A stretch of 48,186 nt of DNA from Deltaproteobacteria bacterium (GTDB taxonomy: Bacteria; DRYD01), in assembly GCA_028276365.1 (NCBI GenBank), contig JAPYWL010000007.1:1-48186 (forward strand). The letters run 5' to 3'. Within the stretch, counting starts at the first letter, position 1, and the number at the start of each line of letters is the position of its first letter. Shown here piece by piece: positions 27,306 to 36,970 of this stretch. The position numbers were made by a program, and so were the translations under genes. The notes beneath the pieces were generated by a model that was not told where the DNA came from, did no database searches, and saw only the letters and a list, made by a program, of their open reading frames with translations.

Positions 27306-29511
27306 TCTATTAATCTCTAAGATAGAGAGTAATCATGATATAGTAGAGAGGGCTTTTAAAGTTGCTTATAATTCTCATTTAAATCAGTATAGAGCTTCAA
27401 ATGAACCTTATATAATTCATCCTTTAGAAGTAGCTCTTATATTAACTGATTATTTTGATGATTATATAACTATAAGTGCTGCATTATTACATGATATTGT
27501 TGAGGATACTAATACGAACTTAGAAGATATATACAGCTATTTTGGTGATCAAATTGGATTTATTGTAGAAAGTCTAACTAAATTACAAAAATTATTCCCA
27601 AAAATAAAACAGATATTTAATCAGGAGTTAAAAAATGTGGATAATGAAAAAAAAGAACTAAGTTTAGCAAATTTAAGGAGATTATTTATAAGCACTGCTA
27701 AAGATATAAGGGTTATAGCTATTAAATTAGCTGATAGATTACATAATCTAAGAACTTTAAATTATTTAAGTGAAGATAAGCAAAAACGAATAGCTCAAGA
27801 AAGCTTAGATTTTTATGTACCTATTGCTCAGAAATTGGGTATATGGAAGATAAAATCTGAGATGGAAGATTTAGCTTTTTATTATCTTAATCCTGAAGAA
27901 TATAAAAGAATAGAAAATTACATCCAACATACTAAAGAACTCATAATAAAAAATCATGAAAATATAATAAGAACGATTCAAGAGAAATTAAAATCAGAAA
28001 ATATAGAAGCGTCTATAAAAAGTAGGATAAAAACAGTTTATAGTGTTTATAATAAGATGGTAAAAAGAAAAGTACCTTTAGATGAAGTAATGGATATAGG
28101 AGCAATTAGAATAATAGTAAATGATATAAAAGAGTGTTATGTGGTTTTAGGAATAATTCATTCATTATGGATGCCTATACAAGATAGAATAAAAGATTAT
28201 ATAGCTAAACCTAAACCTAACGGATATCAATCTTTACATACTGTAGTATATAATGGATATCCAATAGAAATACAGATAAGAACAAAGGAAATGGATTACG
28301 TAGCAGAATATGGAATAGCTTCTCATTGGAAATATAAAGGGATCAAAGATTTTGGAGAATATGAAAAAATAATAGAAAATTGGAAGAAAAATATAGAAGG
28401 GATTGAGGACCTTAAAGAAGAGGGAATAAAGCAAGAGATATTAAATACGACAGTTTTTGTTTTTACTCCTAAGGGGGATTGTATAGATCTACTTGAAGGT
28501 TCTACTCCAATTGATTTAGCTTATAAGATTCATACAGAAGTAGGTAATAAGTGTATAGGAGCTAAAGTTAATGGTAGGCTTGTTAATCTAAATTATATTT
28601 TAAAAAGTGGGGATATAGTAGAAATAATTACTTCTAAAAATGCTACACCTAATTTAGAGTGGTTAAAAATTGCAAAAACAAACTATGCTAAAGCTAGGAT
28701 AAAACAATTCCTTAAGAAAAAAAATAAGCAAGAATATATAAAAAAAGCTAATGATATTCTTAATGAAATAATAAGATATTTATATAAAGTTTTTAATTTA
28801 GAAAGTCTAAAGGAAATATCTAAGGAAGTCAAAGAACTAATTGAAATTAATAAATTGATAAATTTAGTTTATGAGAATTATTATAAAAATGCTTTTAAAG
28901 ATATAGAGGATTTCTTAATAGCAATTGGTTTTGGAGATATAAAGAAAATATCAATTGAAAATAGGGTAAAAGAGGTTTTTATTTCTATTTTTGAAAAAAA
29001 CAATATAAATTTAAATAAATCAAAAGATGAAGCATATTTGGTAAGTACTAATAAAACTAATTCGATTATAAATTTAGCTACCTTAAAAGAAGGAGTTTTA
29101 TATAAATTTGCCAAGTGTTGTAGCCCTGTTTATTCTGATGAGATTGTAGGGTTTATTACTAGAGGAAATGGAATATCTATACATAAAAGAAATTGTAAAA
29201 ATATAGAATACTATATTAATAATGGTAATGTTAATAATATTATTCAATTAAATTGGGATGATATAAAAAGTAACATTAGAGTGGAAATAAATATATTATC
29301 TAAAGATAGAAAAGGGTTATTACAAGATATTTTAAAAAATATTTCAGATAAGACTATAAATTTATTAACTTGTCAGGCTCAGGTAAATAATAGCTCTTTA
29401 GCTAATATTCGATTAATATTAGAAGTTCCTAAAAATTTTGATATTAAAAACATCCATGACTCTATTAAATCAAAATTTAAGGAAGTAATAAATATAGAAT
29501 ATAAAATATAA
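27271..29511 (+). CDS. relA: Bifunctional (p)ppGpp synthetase/hydrolase RelA/SpoT
   Basis: HD domain AALLHDIVEDTNTNLEDI, IKLADRLHNLRTL; synthetase IKDYIAKPKPNGYQSLHTVV; TGS VFVFTPKGDCIDLLEGSTPIDLAYKIHTEVGNKCIGAKVNGRLV; C-terminal ACT-like domain. Confidence 0.96.
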   Translation: MNLDPKINNLYNLLISKIESNHDIVERAFKVAYNSHLNQYRASNEPYIIHPLEVALILTDYFDDYITISAALLHDIVEDTNTNLEDIYSYFGDQIGFIVESLTKLQKLFPKIKQIFNQELKNVDNEKKELSLANLRRLFISTAKDIRVIAIKLADRLHNLRTLNYLSEDKQKRIAQESLDFYVPIAQKLGIWKIKSEMEDLAFYYLNPEEYKRIENYIQHTKELIIKNHENIIRTIQEKLKSENIEASIKSRIKTVYSVYNKMVKRKVPLDEVMDIGAIRIIVNDIKECYVVLGIIHSLWMPIQDRIKDYIAKPKPNGYQSLHTVVYNGYPIEIQIRTKEMDYVAEYGIASHWKYKGIKDFGEYEKIIENWKKNIEGIEDLKEEGIKQEILNTTVFVFTPKGDCIDLLEGSTPIDLAYKIHTEVGNKCIGAKVNGRLVNLNYILKSGDIVEIITSKNATPNLEWLKIAKTNYAKARIKQFLKKKNKQEYIKKANDILNEIIRYLYKVFNLESLKEISKEVKELIEINKLINLVYENYYKNAFKDIEDFLIAIGFGDIKKISIENRVKEVFISIFEKNNINLNKSKDEAYLVSTNKTNSIINLATLKEGVLYKFAKCCSPVYSDEIVGFITRGNGISIHKRNCKNIEYYINNGNVNNIIQLNWDDIKSNIRVEINILSKDRKGLLQDILKNISDKTINLLTCQAQVNNSSLANIRLILEVPKNFDIKNIHDSIKSKFKEVINIEYKI

Positions 29512-29672
29512 AATTTCTTCTTTTAATTCCCCTATGGGTAAGCTAAATTAAGGAAGGAGGTATATTTACTCCAGTATAATAATTAGGTAAAAAAATAAGA
29601 AATCCTTCATAATAAAAAAAACTGTTAATGTGAATTCTTAGAGTAAGCTTTATTAGATAAATAAATTTAAGC

Positions 29673-30728
29673 ATGGATAAATTAAAAAAAAATATTTATT
29701 TTTATTTTGTTTTAGTAATAGTTTTATTTTTTTTTATTTTAGCTAAAAATGATTTAACTAATTTAAATAGTAGCATTACTGATGAATTAATTTATACTAT
29801 AAAAAATGATGATTTAGTAAAATTTAGGGAATTATATTCAAAATATAACACTAAAATTTATGAAATAAGAAATAACAAAAATCAAAATATAATACATTTA
29901 ATATGTTTAAATAATTCGGTTAATATTTTGAAAGAAATAGTAGATAAAGTAGATAATAAGTATTTAATGGAATATGATAATTCAGGTAATTATCCATTAA
30001 AGTATGCTATAATAAAGGATAATGTAGAAATAGTAAGGATTTTAGTAAAGAAAGTAGATAAGGAGCAGAGGGATAAATTTTTGGGATTTACTCCATTTTT
30101 AGTTGCTGTGTTCTCTAATAAATTAGAAATACTAAAAATATTATATGAGAATAATTGTGATGTAAATGCAGTTGATTTACAGTTTCAAAATAATGCTCTT
30201 TTTTGGGCTACTAGGAAGTATAATTTAGAAATTATTAAGTACTTAGTAAATGAATTAAAAATGGATTATAACCATAAAGATAGTGAAGGTAGTACTATAT
30301 TTTTTGAAGCTTGTAGTTCTTTTATTAATGATAAAAATAAGTGTTTTGAAACTTTAGAATATTTATATTCTTTAAATAATAACTTTATTAATATACCAAA
30401 TGATGAGGGAATATATCCTATTATGATATCTATTTACAATTACAATTTACTTCCTTTAACTTTTATTATAACTAAAGATAAAAATTCAATATTTATCAAA
30501 GATAAGGAAAATCAAAATATATTAGACTATTTAATACTAACTGATAACGAGGAAGCTATAAAAAATGTAATAAAAATATTAAAAGAATATTATTTAAAGG
30601 AAGATTTAGTAAAATTATTAAATGATTCAAAATTTTTCAATTTAATAAAGACTAATTCATTAAAAAAAGAAGAAAGAAAAATTGTAAAGAAATATATCGA
30701 TATAATATTAAGTGAAATTTATAATTAA
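29673..30728 (+). CDS. Ankyrin-repeat protein with N-terminal membrane anchor
   Basis: N-terminal TM IYFYFVLVIVLFFFILA; repeats such as NSGNYPLKYAIIKDNVEIVRILVKKV, GFTPFLVAVFSNKLEILKILYENNCDVNAVD, NNALFWATRKYNLEIIKYLV. Confidence 0.82.
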   Translation: MDKLKKNIYFYFVLVIVLFFFILAKNDLTNLNSSITDELIYTIKNDDLVKFRELYSKYNTKIYEIRNNKNQNIIHLICLNNSVNILKEIVDKVDNKYLMEYDNSGNYPLKYAIIKDNVEIVRILVKKVDKEQRDKFLGFTPFLVAVFSNKLEILKILYENNCDVNAVDLQFQNNALFWATRKYNLEIIKYLVNELKMDYNHKDSEGSTIFFEACSSFINDKNKCFETLEYLYSLNNNFINIPNDEGIYPIMISIYNYNLLPLTFIITKDKNSIFIKDKENQNILDYLILTDNEEAIKNVIKILKEYYLKEDLVKLLNDSKFFNLIKTNSLKKEERKIVKKYIDIILSEIYN

Positions 30729-30752
30729 AGCTATATTAAGGCTATTATATTT

Positions 30753-31562
30753 ATGGAAAATATTTTTATATTTAAGGATACCATAATAGCTATTTTTATA
30801 GTAAGTTTTATAATAGGGATAATGGGGAGTATTGTGGTATTAAGGAATATCTCGTCAATAGCTGGTAGTGTATCTCATGCTATTTTAGGATCAATAGGAT
30901 TAGCTAATTTTTTTAATCTAAACCCCTATATAATTAATATTCCATTTGGAATTTTTATTGGATTAATATTTTTCTATATAAAAATTATATTAAATAATAA
31001 GGATGAAGGTATAGCTTCAATAATATGGTCTTTAGGTGCAGCTTTAGGTATAATTTTACTTCATTTATCTAAAAATAAATCCTTGGCTGTATCTACTTAT
31101 TTATTTGGTAATATCTTGCTAATTAATTCTTTTGACAATTTAGTAAATTTTATTTTGTTAATATTAGTGTTATTATTTTTAATTACATTTGGGGAGGAGA
31201 TAAAAATAACTATTTTTGATGAAGAATATGCTAAAACTTTAAATTTAAATACAAATTTCATAAATTTAATTTTTTATGTTTTACTTTCATTAAGTGTAGT
31301 CATATTAGTTAAGAGTTTAGGAATAATCTTATTAATATCGTTGTTTGCTATTCCTTCATTAATAGCTAATAAGTTTTCTAAAAACTTTTATACCTTGATA
31401 TTATTTTCAGTATTTATTTCATTGGTAAGTTTTATTTTGGGATTTATAATAGCTTTTAAATTTGATTTACCTTTATCTTCTATAATAACTTTAATATTAA
31501 TTATTTTATTTTTACTTAGTAATTATATTAGTATTTTCATTAAAAAGGATATCAAAAACTAA
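30753..31562 (+). CDS. ABC-3 family metal (Zn/Mn) transporter permease
   Basis: Polytopic; GIMGSIVVLRNISSIAGSVSHAILGSIGLANFF, DEEYAKTLNLNTNFINLIFYVLLSLSVVILVKSLGIILLISLFAIPSLIA. Confidence 0.82.
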   Translation: MENIFIFKDTIIAIFIVSFIIGIMGSIVVLRNISSIAGSVSHAILGSIGLANFFNLNPYIINIPFGIFIGLIFFYIKIILNNKDEGIASIIWSLGAALGIILLHLSKNKSLAVSTYLFGNILLINSFDNLVNFILLILVLLFLITFGEEIKITIFDEEYAKTLNLNTNFINLIFYVLLSLSVVILVKSLGIILLISLFAIPSLIANKFSKNFYTLILFSVFISLVSFILGFIIAFKFDLPLSSIITLILIILFLLSNYISIFIKKDIKN

Positions 31563-32861
31563 ACCCTCAAGCAGAGTTATATTTGTAATATAGATGTTTA
31601 TAGGTTTAATAATATTTAATAAAGTAATTATAAATATGAAAGCATTTTTAATAGTATCACCTCTATTTTTTAAATCCCAAAAAATAGATTCAATTTCATT
31701 ACTATTTTTATCCTTTATAAAGGAATAAAATTCAATTATATCGTAAAATTTTACTTCTTTAAGGAAAATATAATTTTTATGAAAATTTATTAGAAAATTA
31801 TCTATTTTATTATACAAGAAATCATCTATTTTAAAAGCTATGTAAAAAAATATTCCTAAAATTAGTATTACAGAAGATAAAATAAAACTTAAAATTAATA
31901 AATAAATTTTAAAATTAATATTAAAAACCAAGAACCAGATAAAACAGAAGATTAAAAAAAATAGGATAAAAACAAAAAAGATATAAAGCCCTTTTGTTAA
32001 AAAATTAAAAATTTTTTCAATTAATAATATTCTTCTAAGAAAATTAAATAAAAATAATTTAAAGAAATTAAGAGGTAGATAATAATTATTATATAAAGTT
32101 AAATTAGCTAAAAATAAAAATATTTTTTTGTTTAATACATTTAGTTTTTGAAATATTTTAAATTTTTCTAAGGAAAAGAATAAGCTAACGAAGCTTCCTC
32201 CTACTAAGATAACATTTTCTATATCCTTAATATCTTGATTATTAAGAATATTATTTAAATCAATTTGATTATTAAAATAAACTGCTCCTGTATTAAGTAA
32301 GATTTTATTTATATAATTATTTTTTTTAATAGTTATTTCAGTACTAGCTCCTCCTAAATCTACTAAAGTAAAATTATCTATATTAGTTATTAATTTATTT
32401 ACCCCTTTAAATACCAATTCAGATTCCTTTTCTTGAGTAATTATTTCAAAATTATATAGTGTTACTTTTTTTTTATATTTTTTTTCCAAAAAAAGTTTTA
32501 AATTTTGTAATTCTTTATTATTTAAATCTATTATTTTTTTAATATAATATTGATAATCAGTATTTCTATAGAATTCAGTACCTACTGATTTTATATAAAA
32601 ATGTTCAATATTTTTGTTATTTTTTATAAACTTGTTTAAATTATTTTTTATTTTACTGAAAAAAAATTTTAATAATTTCTGATAATTAAGAATAATTTTT
32701 AATATTGATTTATTGTTTTTTTGGTTAAATATAGAAGAAATTTTATGAATAACAAAATCTTTAATTAAAAATTCATGTTTTTGGGTACCTTTATGAAAAA
32801 ATAAATATTTATTAGAATTACTTCCAAAATCGAGTGCTATAACAAAAATATTTTTTTCCAT
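31512..32861 (-). CDS. Ppx/GppA phosphatase-family protein with internal transmembrane segments
   Basis: IFVIALDFGSNSNKYLFF, FYIKSVGTEFYRN, IITQEKESELVFKGV, FTLVDLGGASTEITI, LLNTGAVYFNN, VILVGGSFVSL; hydrophobic LYIFFVFILFFLIFCFIWFLVF...IYLLILSFILSSVILILGIFFYIAF. Confidence 0.75.
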   Translation of the reverse strand: MEKNIFVIALDFGSNSNKYLFFHKGTQKHEFLIKDFVIHKISSIFNQKNNKSILKIILNYQKLLKFFFSKIKNNLNKFIKNNKNIEHFYIKSVGTEFYRNTDYQYYIKKIIDLNNKELQNLKLFLEKKYKKKVTLYNFEIITQEKESELVFKGVNKLITNIDNFTLVDLGGASTEITIKKNNYINKILLNTGAVYFNNQIDLNNILNNQDIKDIENVILVGGSFVSLFFSLEKFKIFQKLNVLNKKIFLFLANLTLYNNYYLPLNFFKLFLFNFLRRILLIEKIFNFLTKGLYIFFVFILFFLIFCFIWFLVFNINFKIYLLILSFILSSVILILGIFFYIAFKIDDFLYNKIDNFLINFHKNYIFLKEVKFYDIIEFYSFIKDKNSNEIESIFWDLKNRGDTIKNAFIFIITLLNIIKPINIYITNITLLEGLVFDILFNENTNIITK

Positions 32862-32890
32862 ATGATATATATAGTAATAAATAATAAAAA

Positions 32891-34897
32891 TTAATTTAAT
32901 TTAAGATCTTTTGAAATATCAACTATTTTAGAGATTTTTAATATAATTTCATCATGGTAATCTCCTAAATTATCTAAATCATTTATTTTAGATTCAATAA
33001 TTTCATATAATTCTTGTAATATTTTGGTAATTTTTTCAATTATAAAGTAAGTACTTTTTAGTTCTTCATTTTGAATATTTAAAGGATCAATATTATTTAA
33101 AAAATTAGAAAAATTATCAATTGAATTATAAATAAGATCTAAAGCTAATTCTTTATCTTTTTTATAAAATATTGAATCTATTAAATTTAAAGTATATGAC
33201 CAAATTAATGGATTAGCGTTAATTAGTGTATTTAGCAGGAATTTAAGAGGATTAAATGGGAAGCTAAAGCCACAATTATTACATCTTAAATTTAAGTATT
33301 CATTATCACTAAAACATTTTGGACACTTATATTTTGTATTTGTTATCCCATTAAATGAAATCAATAAATTCTTTAATAAAGAAATTACCTCATAAATTAT
33401 ATAAGACAGTTCAAGAGTAAATTTATAGTAATCTATCTTTGAATTATAATAATTTACATAAAAATTATAAAAAATATTTTCATAATTAATTAAATCAGAA
33501 ATGTAATTAAATTTATCTTCTAAAGATTTTATTAAATTTAAGTCATTATCATTTAATATATCATTTAAAGAAAAGATTTTATAAAGATTAACAAAAGAAA
33601 GAATATTTCTTAGCAAATTTAAAAAAGTAGTATAGGTTATATTATGATTTATAAATAAAATATACATTGTTAGAATTTCAAAAATATTTTTTAAAGTTTC
33701 TTGGTTTTCTATATTTAAAAAATCTTTTTTAATATATAAATTTTTAAAATACTCAATAACCTCTATTATTTGATTTAATTTAATACTGTCAATATCTTTT
33801 ATATCAATTAGAAAATAATTATCAATATAAAATAAAATCTTTTCATATACTTTTATTGATTCTTCATTAAGATTATAATATGATAATGGGTTAGTAAAGA
33901 AAGATAATAAAAAATTATTAAATTCACTAAAGAATACTTTTATTATTTCTTCTTTTATTTCTTGATAATTATTTAGTAAATATTTAAAGTATAATAAATA
34001 TAAATCAAAAGGAGTTTCAAAATTATTGGTAATAAAATTTTGGATTTCAATTTGTTTTTGATATAATCCATTAGAAGCTTGATTTATTTGGATAAATAAT
34101 AATTCAACTTCTTTTTTATTTAGTTCTTCAATATTACCAGTAATTATTTGATAAACTCCACCCAAAGCATATTTTATAGCTTCAACAAAATTAAATAACT
34201 CCTTATAATGATTAAGTAATGTATTTAATTTTGTATCTTGTAGGTTTTGGGTTTTTAAATGTTTCTCTAAAATATCAATTATATGAGAATAATTTTTATC
34301 TAAATTAGAAATAAAAGATACATTTTTTAAAAATAGATTTAGTAATATATCAACAGGATAATCCGATAAATTTTGGATATTTTGGATATAAACGAAATAC
34401 ATTTTTAAAAATTTATCTATAAATGGATAAAAACTTAATTTTTTTTGTATATTTAGTATTTTATTTATATTATTAGAAAAATCGATTAACTTTGTGGTAT
34501 CTTTTAGTATTTTTTCTACATAATTTGATAATTCTTTTTGAATTATATCATATTTTTCAGTATCTAAATTACTTATCAAATTTCTTAGTAAATTAGAGTT
34601 TTGATTAATTTCATTGAAAATATTATTTAAAATATTTTTAGACATGAGTTCATCGAGTTTTAAAATAGAAGAATAGTAGATTTTATTTTGATCTTTAAGA
34701 TACTCTAAATCTAAGGTAACTTTCAAAAACCTATAATCTTCATAAATTGAATCTACAAAATTATTAATATTATTTAAGTAAGTATCTAAATATAAATTAC
34801 AAATATCTAAAAAATCTTTATTAAAAAATCTATAAAATAAAGGTAATTCAAGTAATGAGAAAAAATCATTAACAAAATAAGGAAAAACAATTATCAT
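32891..34897 (-). CDS. Large helical protein with a C-terminal zinc ribbon, uncharacterised
   Basis: 668-aa ORF with strong SD (aggaggtaat); KCPKCFSDNEYLNLRCNNCGFSFPF zinc ribbon. Confidence 0.7.
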   Translation of the reverse strand: MIIVFPYFVNDFFSLLELPLFYRFFNKDFLDICNLYLDTYLNNINNFVDSIYEDYRFLKVTLDLEYLKDQNKIYYSSILKLDELMSKNILNNIFNEINQNSNLLRNLISNLDTEKYDIIQKELSNYVEKILKDTTKLIDFSNNINKILNIQKKLSFYPFIDKFLKMYFVYIQNIQNLSDYPVDILLNLFLKNVSFISNLDKNYSHIIDILEKHLKTQNLQDTKLNTLLNHYKELFNFVEAIKYALGGVYQIITGNIEELNKKEVELLFIQINQASNGLYQKQIEIQNFITNNFETPFDLYLLYFKYLLNNYQEIKEEIIKVFFSEFNNFLLSFFTNPLSYYNLNEESIKVYEKILFYIDNYFLIDIKDIDSIKLNQIIEVIEYFKNLYIKKDFLNIENQETLKNIFEILTMYILFINHNITYTTFLNLLRNILSFVNLYKIFSLNDILNDNDLNLIKSLEDKFNYISDLINYENIFYNFYVNYYNSKIDYYKFTLELSYIIYEVISLLKNLLISFNGITNTKYKCPKCFSDNEYLNLRCNNCGFSFPFNPLKFLLNTLINANPLIWSYTLNLIDSIFYKKDKELALDLIYNSIDNFSNFLNNIDPLNIQNEELKSTYFIIEKITKILQELYEIIESKINDLDNLGDYHDEIILKISKIVDISKDLKLN

Positions 34898-34928
34898 TTT
34901 ATATTACCTCCTACTTCTGTAATAAAAA

Positions 34929-36038
34929 TTAATTTGTGGTAAATGAATAATTTTTTAATACTTGTTTTATTTTGTTTTTTAATAAATCAATATTGATTTT
35001 ATTTTTAGCAGATATAAATAAGTAATCTTTGAATTCATTTTTCAAATTTTCTAAGATAATGGAATTTTTTACATTATCTATTTTATTAAAAACTCCAATA
35101 TAGGATATGTGGTTTAGGTTTATCTTTGTTATGATATCAAAGGTTTGTTTAATATGTTCTTTAACATTTTCGTTAGAGGCATCAAATAGTAATATGAATA
35201 AGTCACTGTATCTTAATTCTTCAAAGGTAGCTTTAAAAGCAGTTAATAATTCAATTGGTAAATCTCTAACAAATCCTACTGTATCGTTTAATATGATATA
35301 AAAGTCTTTATCAATAAAAGCTTTAGCAGATATGGGATCTAAAGTAGCAAAAACTTTTTCATCTACTAATACATTTTCTTTGGTTAATAAATTAAATAAA
35401 GTAGATTTTCCTGCATTAGTATATCCAATTATACTAACAATAGGTAAATTAGATCTAATTCTATTTTTTCTTTGATTTTCTCTATTTTTTTCTATTTCTT
35501 TTAATTTTTGTTTTATGCTATTTATTTTTTTTAGTATTTTTCGTTTTTCTATTGTTAATTTCATTTCACCTGGTCCTCTTGTACCTATACCACCACCTAA
35601 TCTAGATAAAATTTTTCCATAACCAGTGATTCTAGGTAATAAATAATTAAGTTTAGCAAGTTCTACTTGTAATTTTCCTTCCAAAGTTTTTGCTCTTTTA
35701 GCAAAAATCTCTAAAATTATCCCTACCCTATCCATTATTTCAAAATCCTTAAAGTAATTTTCTAAATTTCTAAACTGAGTTGGGGTTAAATGATTTACAA
35801 AGACCAATAAATCAGGTTTTATATAATTACTTAAATTTTTTATTTCTTCTAATTTCCCTTTGTTTATTAAAGTGGCAGGGTTTATGGATTTTAAATTTTG
35901 AATAACAGTAAAAGCCTCTTTATAATTTAAAAATGCTAATAAATCTCTTATTTCTTGAATTAATTCTTCAATATAATCTTTATTTTTTTGGGTTTTTCCT
36001 GCTATTATTATGGCTTTTCTAAGTTCTGTTTCTTTCAT
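34929..36038 (-). CDS. hflX: GTPase HflX
   Basis: LLVFVNHLTPTQFRNLEN, GRLGGGIGTRGPGEMKLTIEKRKI-like region, SIIGYTNAGKSTLFNLLT, FATLDPISAKAF, LNDTVGFVRDLPIELLTAFKATFEE. Confidence 0.94.
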   Translation of the reverse strand: MKETELRKAIIIAGKTQKNKDYIEELIQEIRDLLAFLNYKEAFTVIQNLKSINPATLINKGKLEEIKNLSNYIKPDLLVFVNHLTPTQFRNLENYFKDFEIMDRVGIILEIFAKRAKTLEGKLQVELAKLNYLLPRITGYGKILSRLGGGIGTRGPGEMKLTIEKRKILKKINSIKQKLKEIEKNRENQRKNRIRSNLPIVSIIGYTNAGKSTLFNLLTKENVLVDEKVFATLDPISAKAFIDKDFYIILNDTVGFVRDLPIELLTAFKATFEELRYSDLFILLFDASNENVKEHIKQTFDIITKINLNHISYIGVFNKIDNVKNSIILENLKNEFKDYLFISAKNKINIDLLKNKIKQVLKNYSFTTN

Positions 36039-36390
36039 ATTTATTACTTACTTTAGCTACGAAATTTATAACTTGGACAATTACATCATACATATGAGGT
36101 GGTAAATTAGTATTTATATCAAATTTAATAAGTTCTTGAACTAAGTCTTTATCTTGATATACAGGGATATTATGTTTTATTGCTTCTTGTTCAATTAGGT
36201 TAGCATACTCCCCTACCCCAATCGCTAATAACTCTATTTCTTTTGATTCTTGATCTAATTTAAAAGCTGCAGCTTTTGATAAATTTTTATTATTTAGTTT
36301 ATCATAATCTTTTACTTTTGAACTATCGTAAATACCCTGTAACTCTTTTATTAATTTTTCTTTATTCTTAGATATATTTTTTTTATCCAT
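36019..36390 (-). CDS. FlhB/YscU C-terminal-domain-like protein (YlqH-like)
   Basis: NLSKAAAFKLDQESKEIELLAIGVGEYANLIEQEAIKHNIPVYQDKDLVQELIKFDINTNLPPHMYDVIVQVINFV resembles the FlhB cytoplasmic domain. Confidence 0.8.
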   Translation of the reverse strand: MDKKNISKNKEKLIKELQGIYDSSKVKDYDKLNNKNLSKAAAFKLDQESKEIELLAIGVGEYANLIEQEAIKHNIPVYQDKDLVQELIKFDINTNLPPHMYDVIVQVINFVAKVSNKYERNRT

Positions 36391-36405
36391 TTTTTTAATA
36401 ATTTT

Positions 36406-36924
36406 TTATAATTTATTTAATTTTAGATTACAATTATCAGTAAATTTTAGAGGCAAATTGGATATAAAGTTTTCTAGAATAATTCTTCCAATATCTATTT
36501 TATCATCATTTAAATAAAAATAAGCAATATCTTGATTATCTTTGAAATCTAAGTAATTATTTTTAGAGTGGATTTCTTGAGTATCAAATTCAAAGTTATA
36601 TACAAAATTATTGCCACATAAATCACAATCTAAATTAATATCAGCTTGTAATTTTATATTAATAAAAAAACTATTTTCGATTTTTTTTATATAGTATTCA
36701 GCTTTTAAAAAAAAACTCTTTTTATTGTAAAGCCCTATTATACTAAGTATATCAAAATAAAATAAAACTATTCCATTTATTTCTTCTACCTTCTCTTTAA
36801 TTAAATCATCTAATTTAATAAGAAAAACTTCATCATTATTTAGATTAACTTGTGAATAATCAATAATTTTAGCATAAGGATAGTCTTTTCTTATTTCTTT
36901 TATTTTTAATTCTTTTTCTGTCAT
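36406..36924 (-). CDS. YceD/DUF177-family protein
   Basis: NIKLQADINLDCDLCGNNFVYNFEFDT ... IDIGRIILENFISNLPLKFTDNC. Confidence 0.65.
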   Translation of the reverse strand: MTEKELKIKEIRKDYPYAKIIDYSQVNLNNDEVFLIKLDDLIKEKVEEINGIVLFYFDILSIIGLYNKKSFFLKAEYYIKKIENSFFINIKLQADINLDCDLCGNNFVYNFEFDTQEIHSKNNYLDFKDNQDIAYFYLNDDKIDIGRIILENFISNLPLKFTDNCNLKLNKL

Positions 36925-36970
36925 ATTTTTATATTTTCATATTATTTTTTAATTATTTTTTAAATTATTT

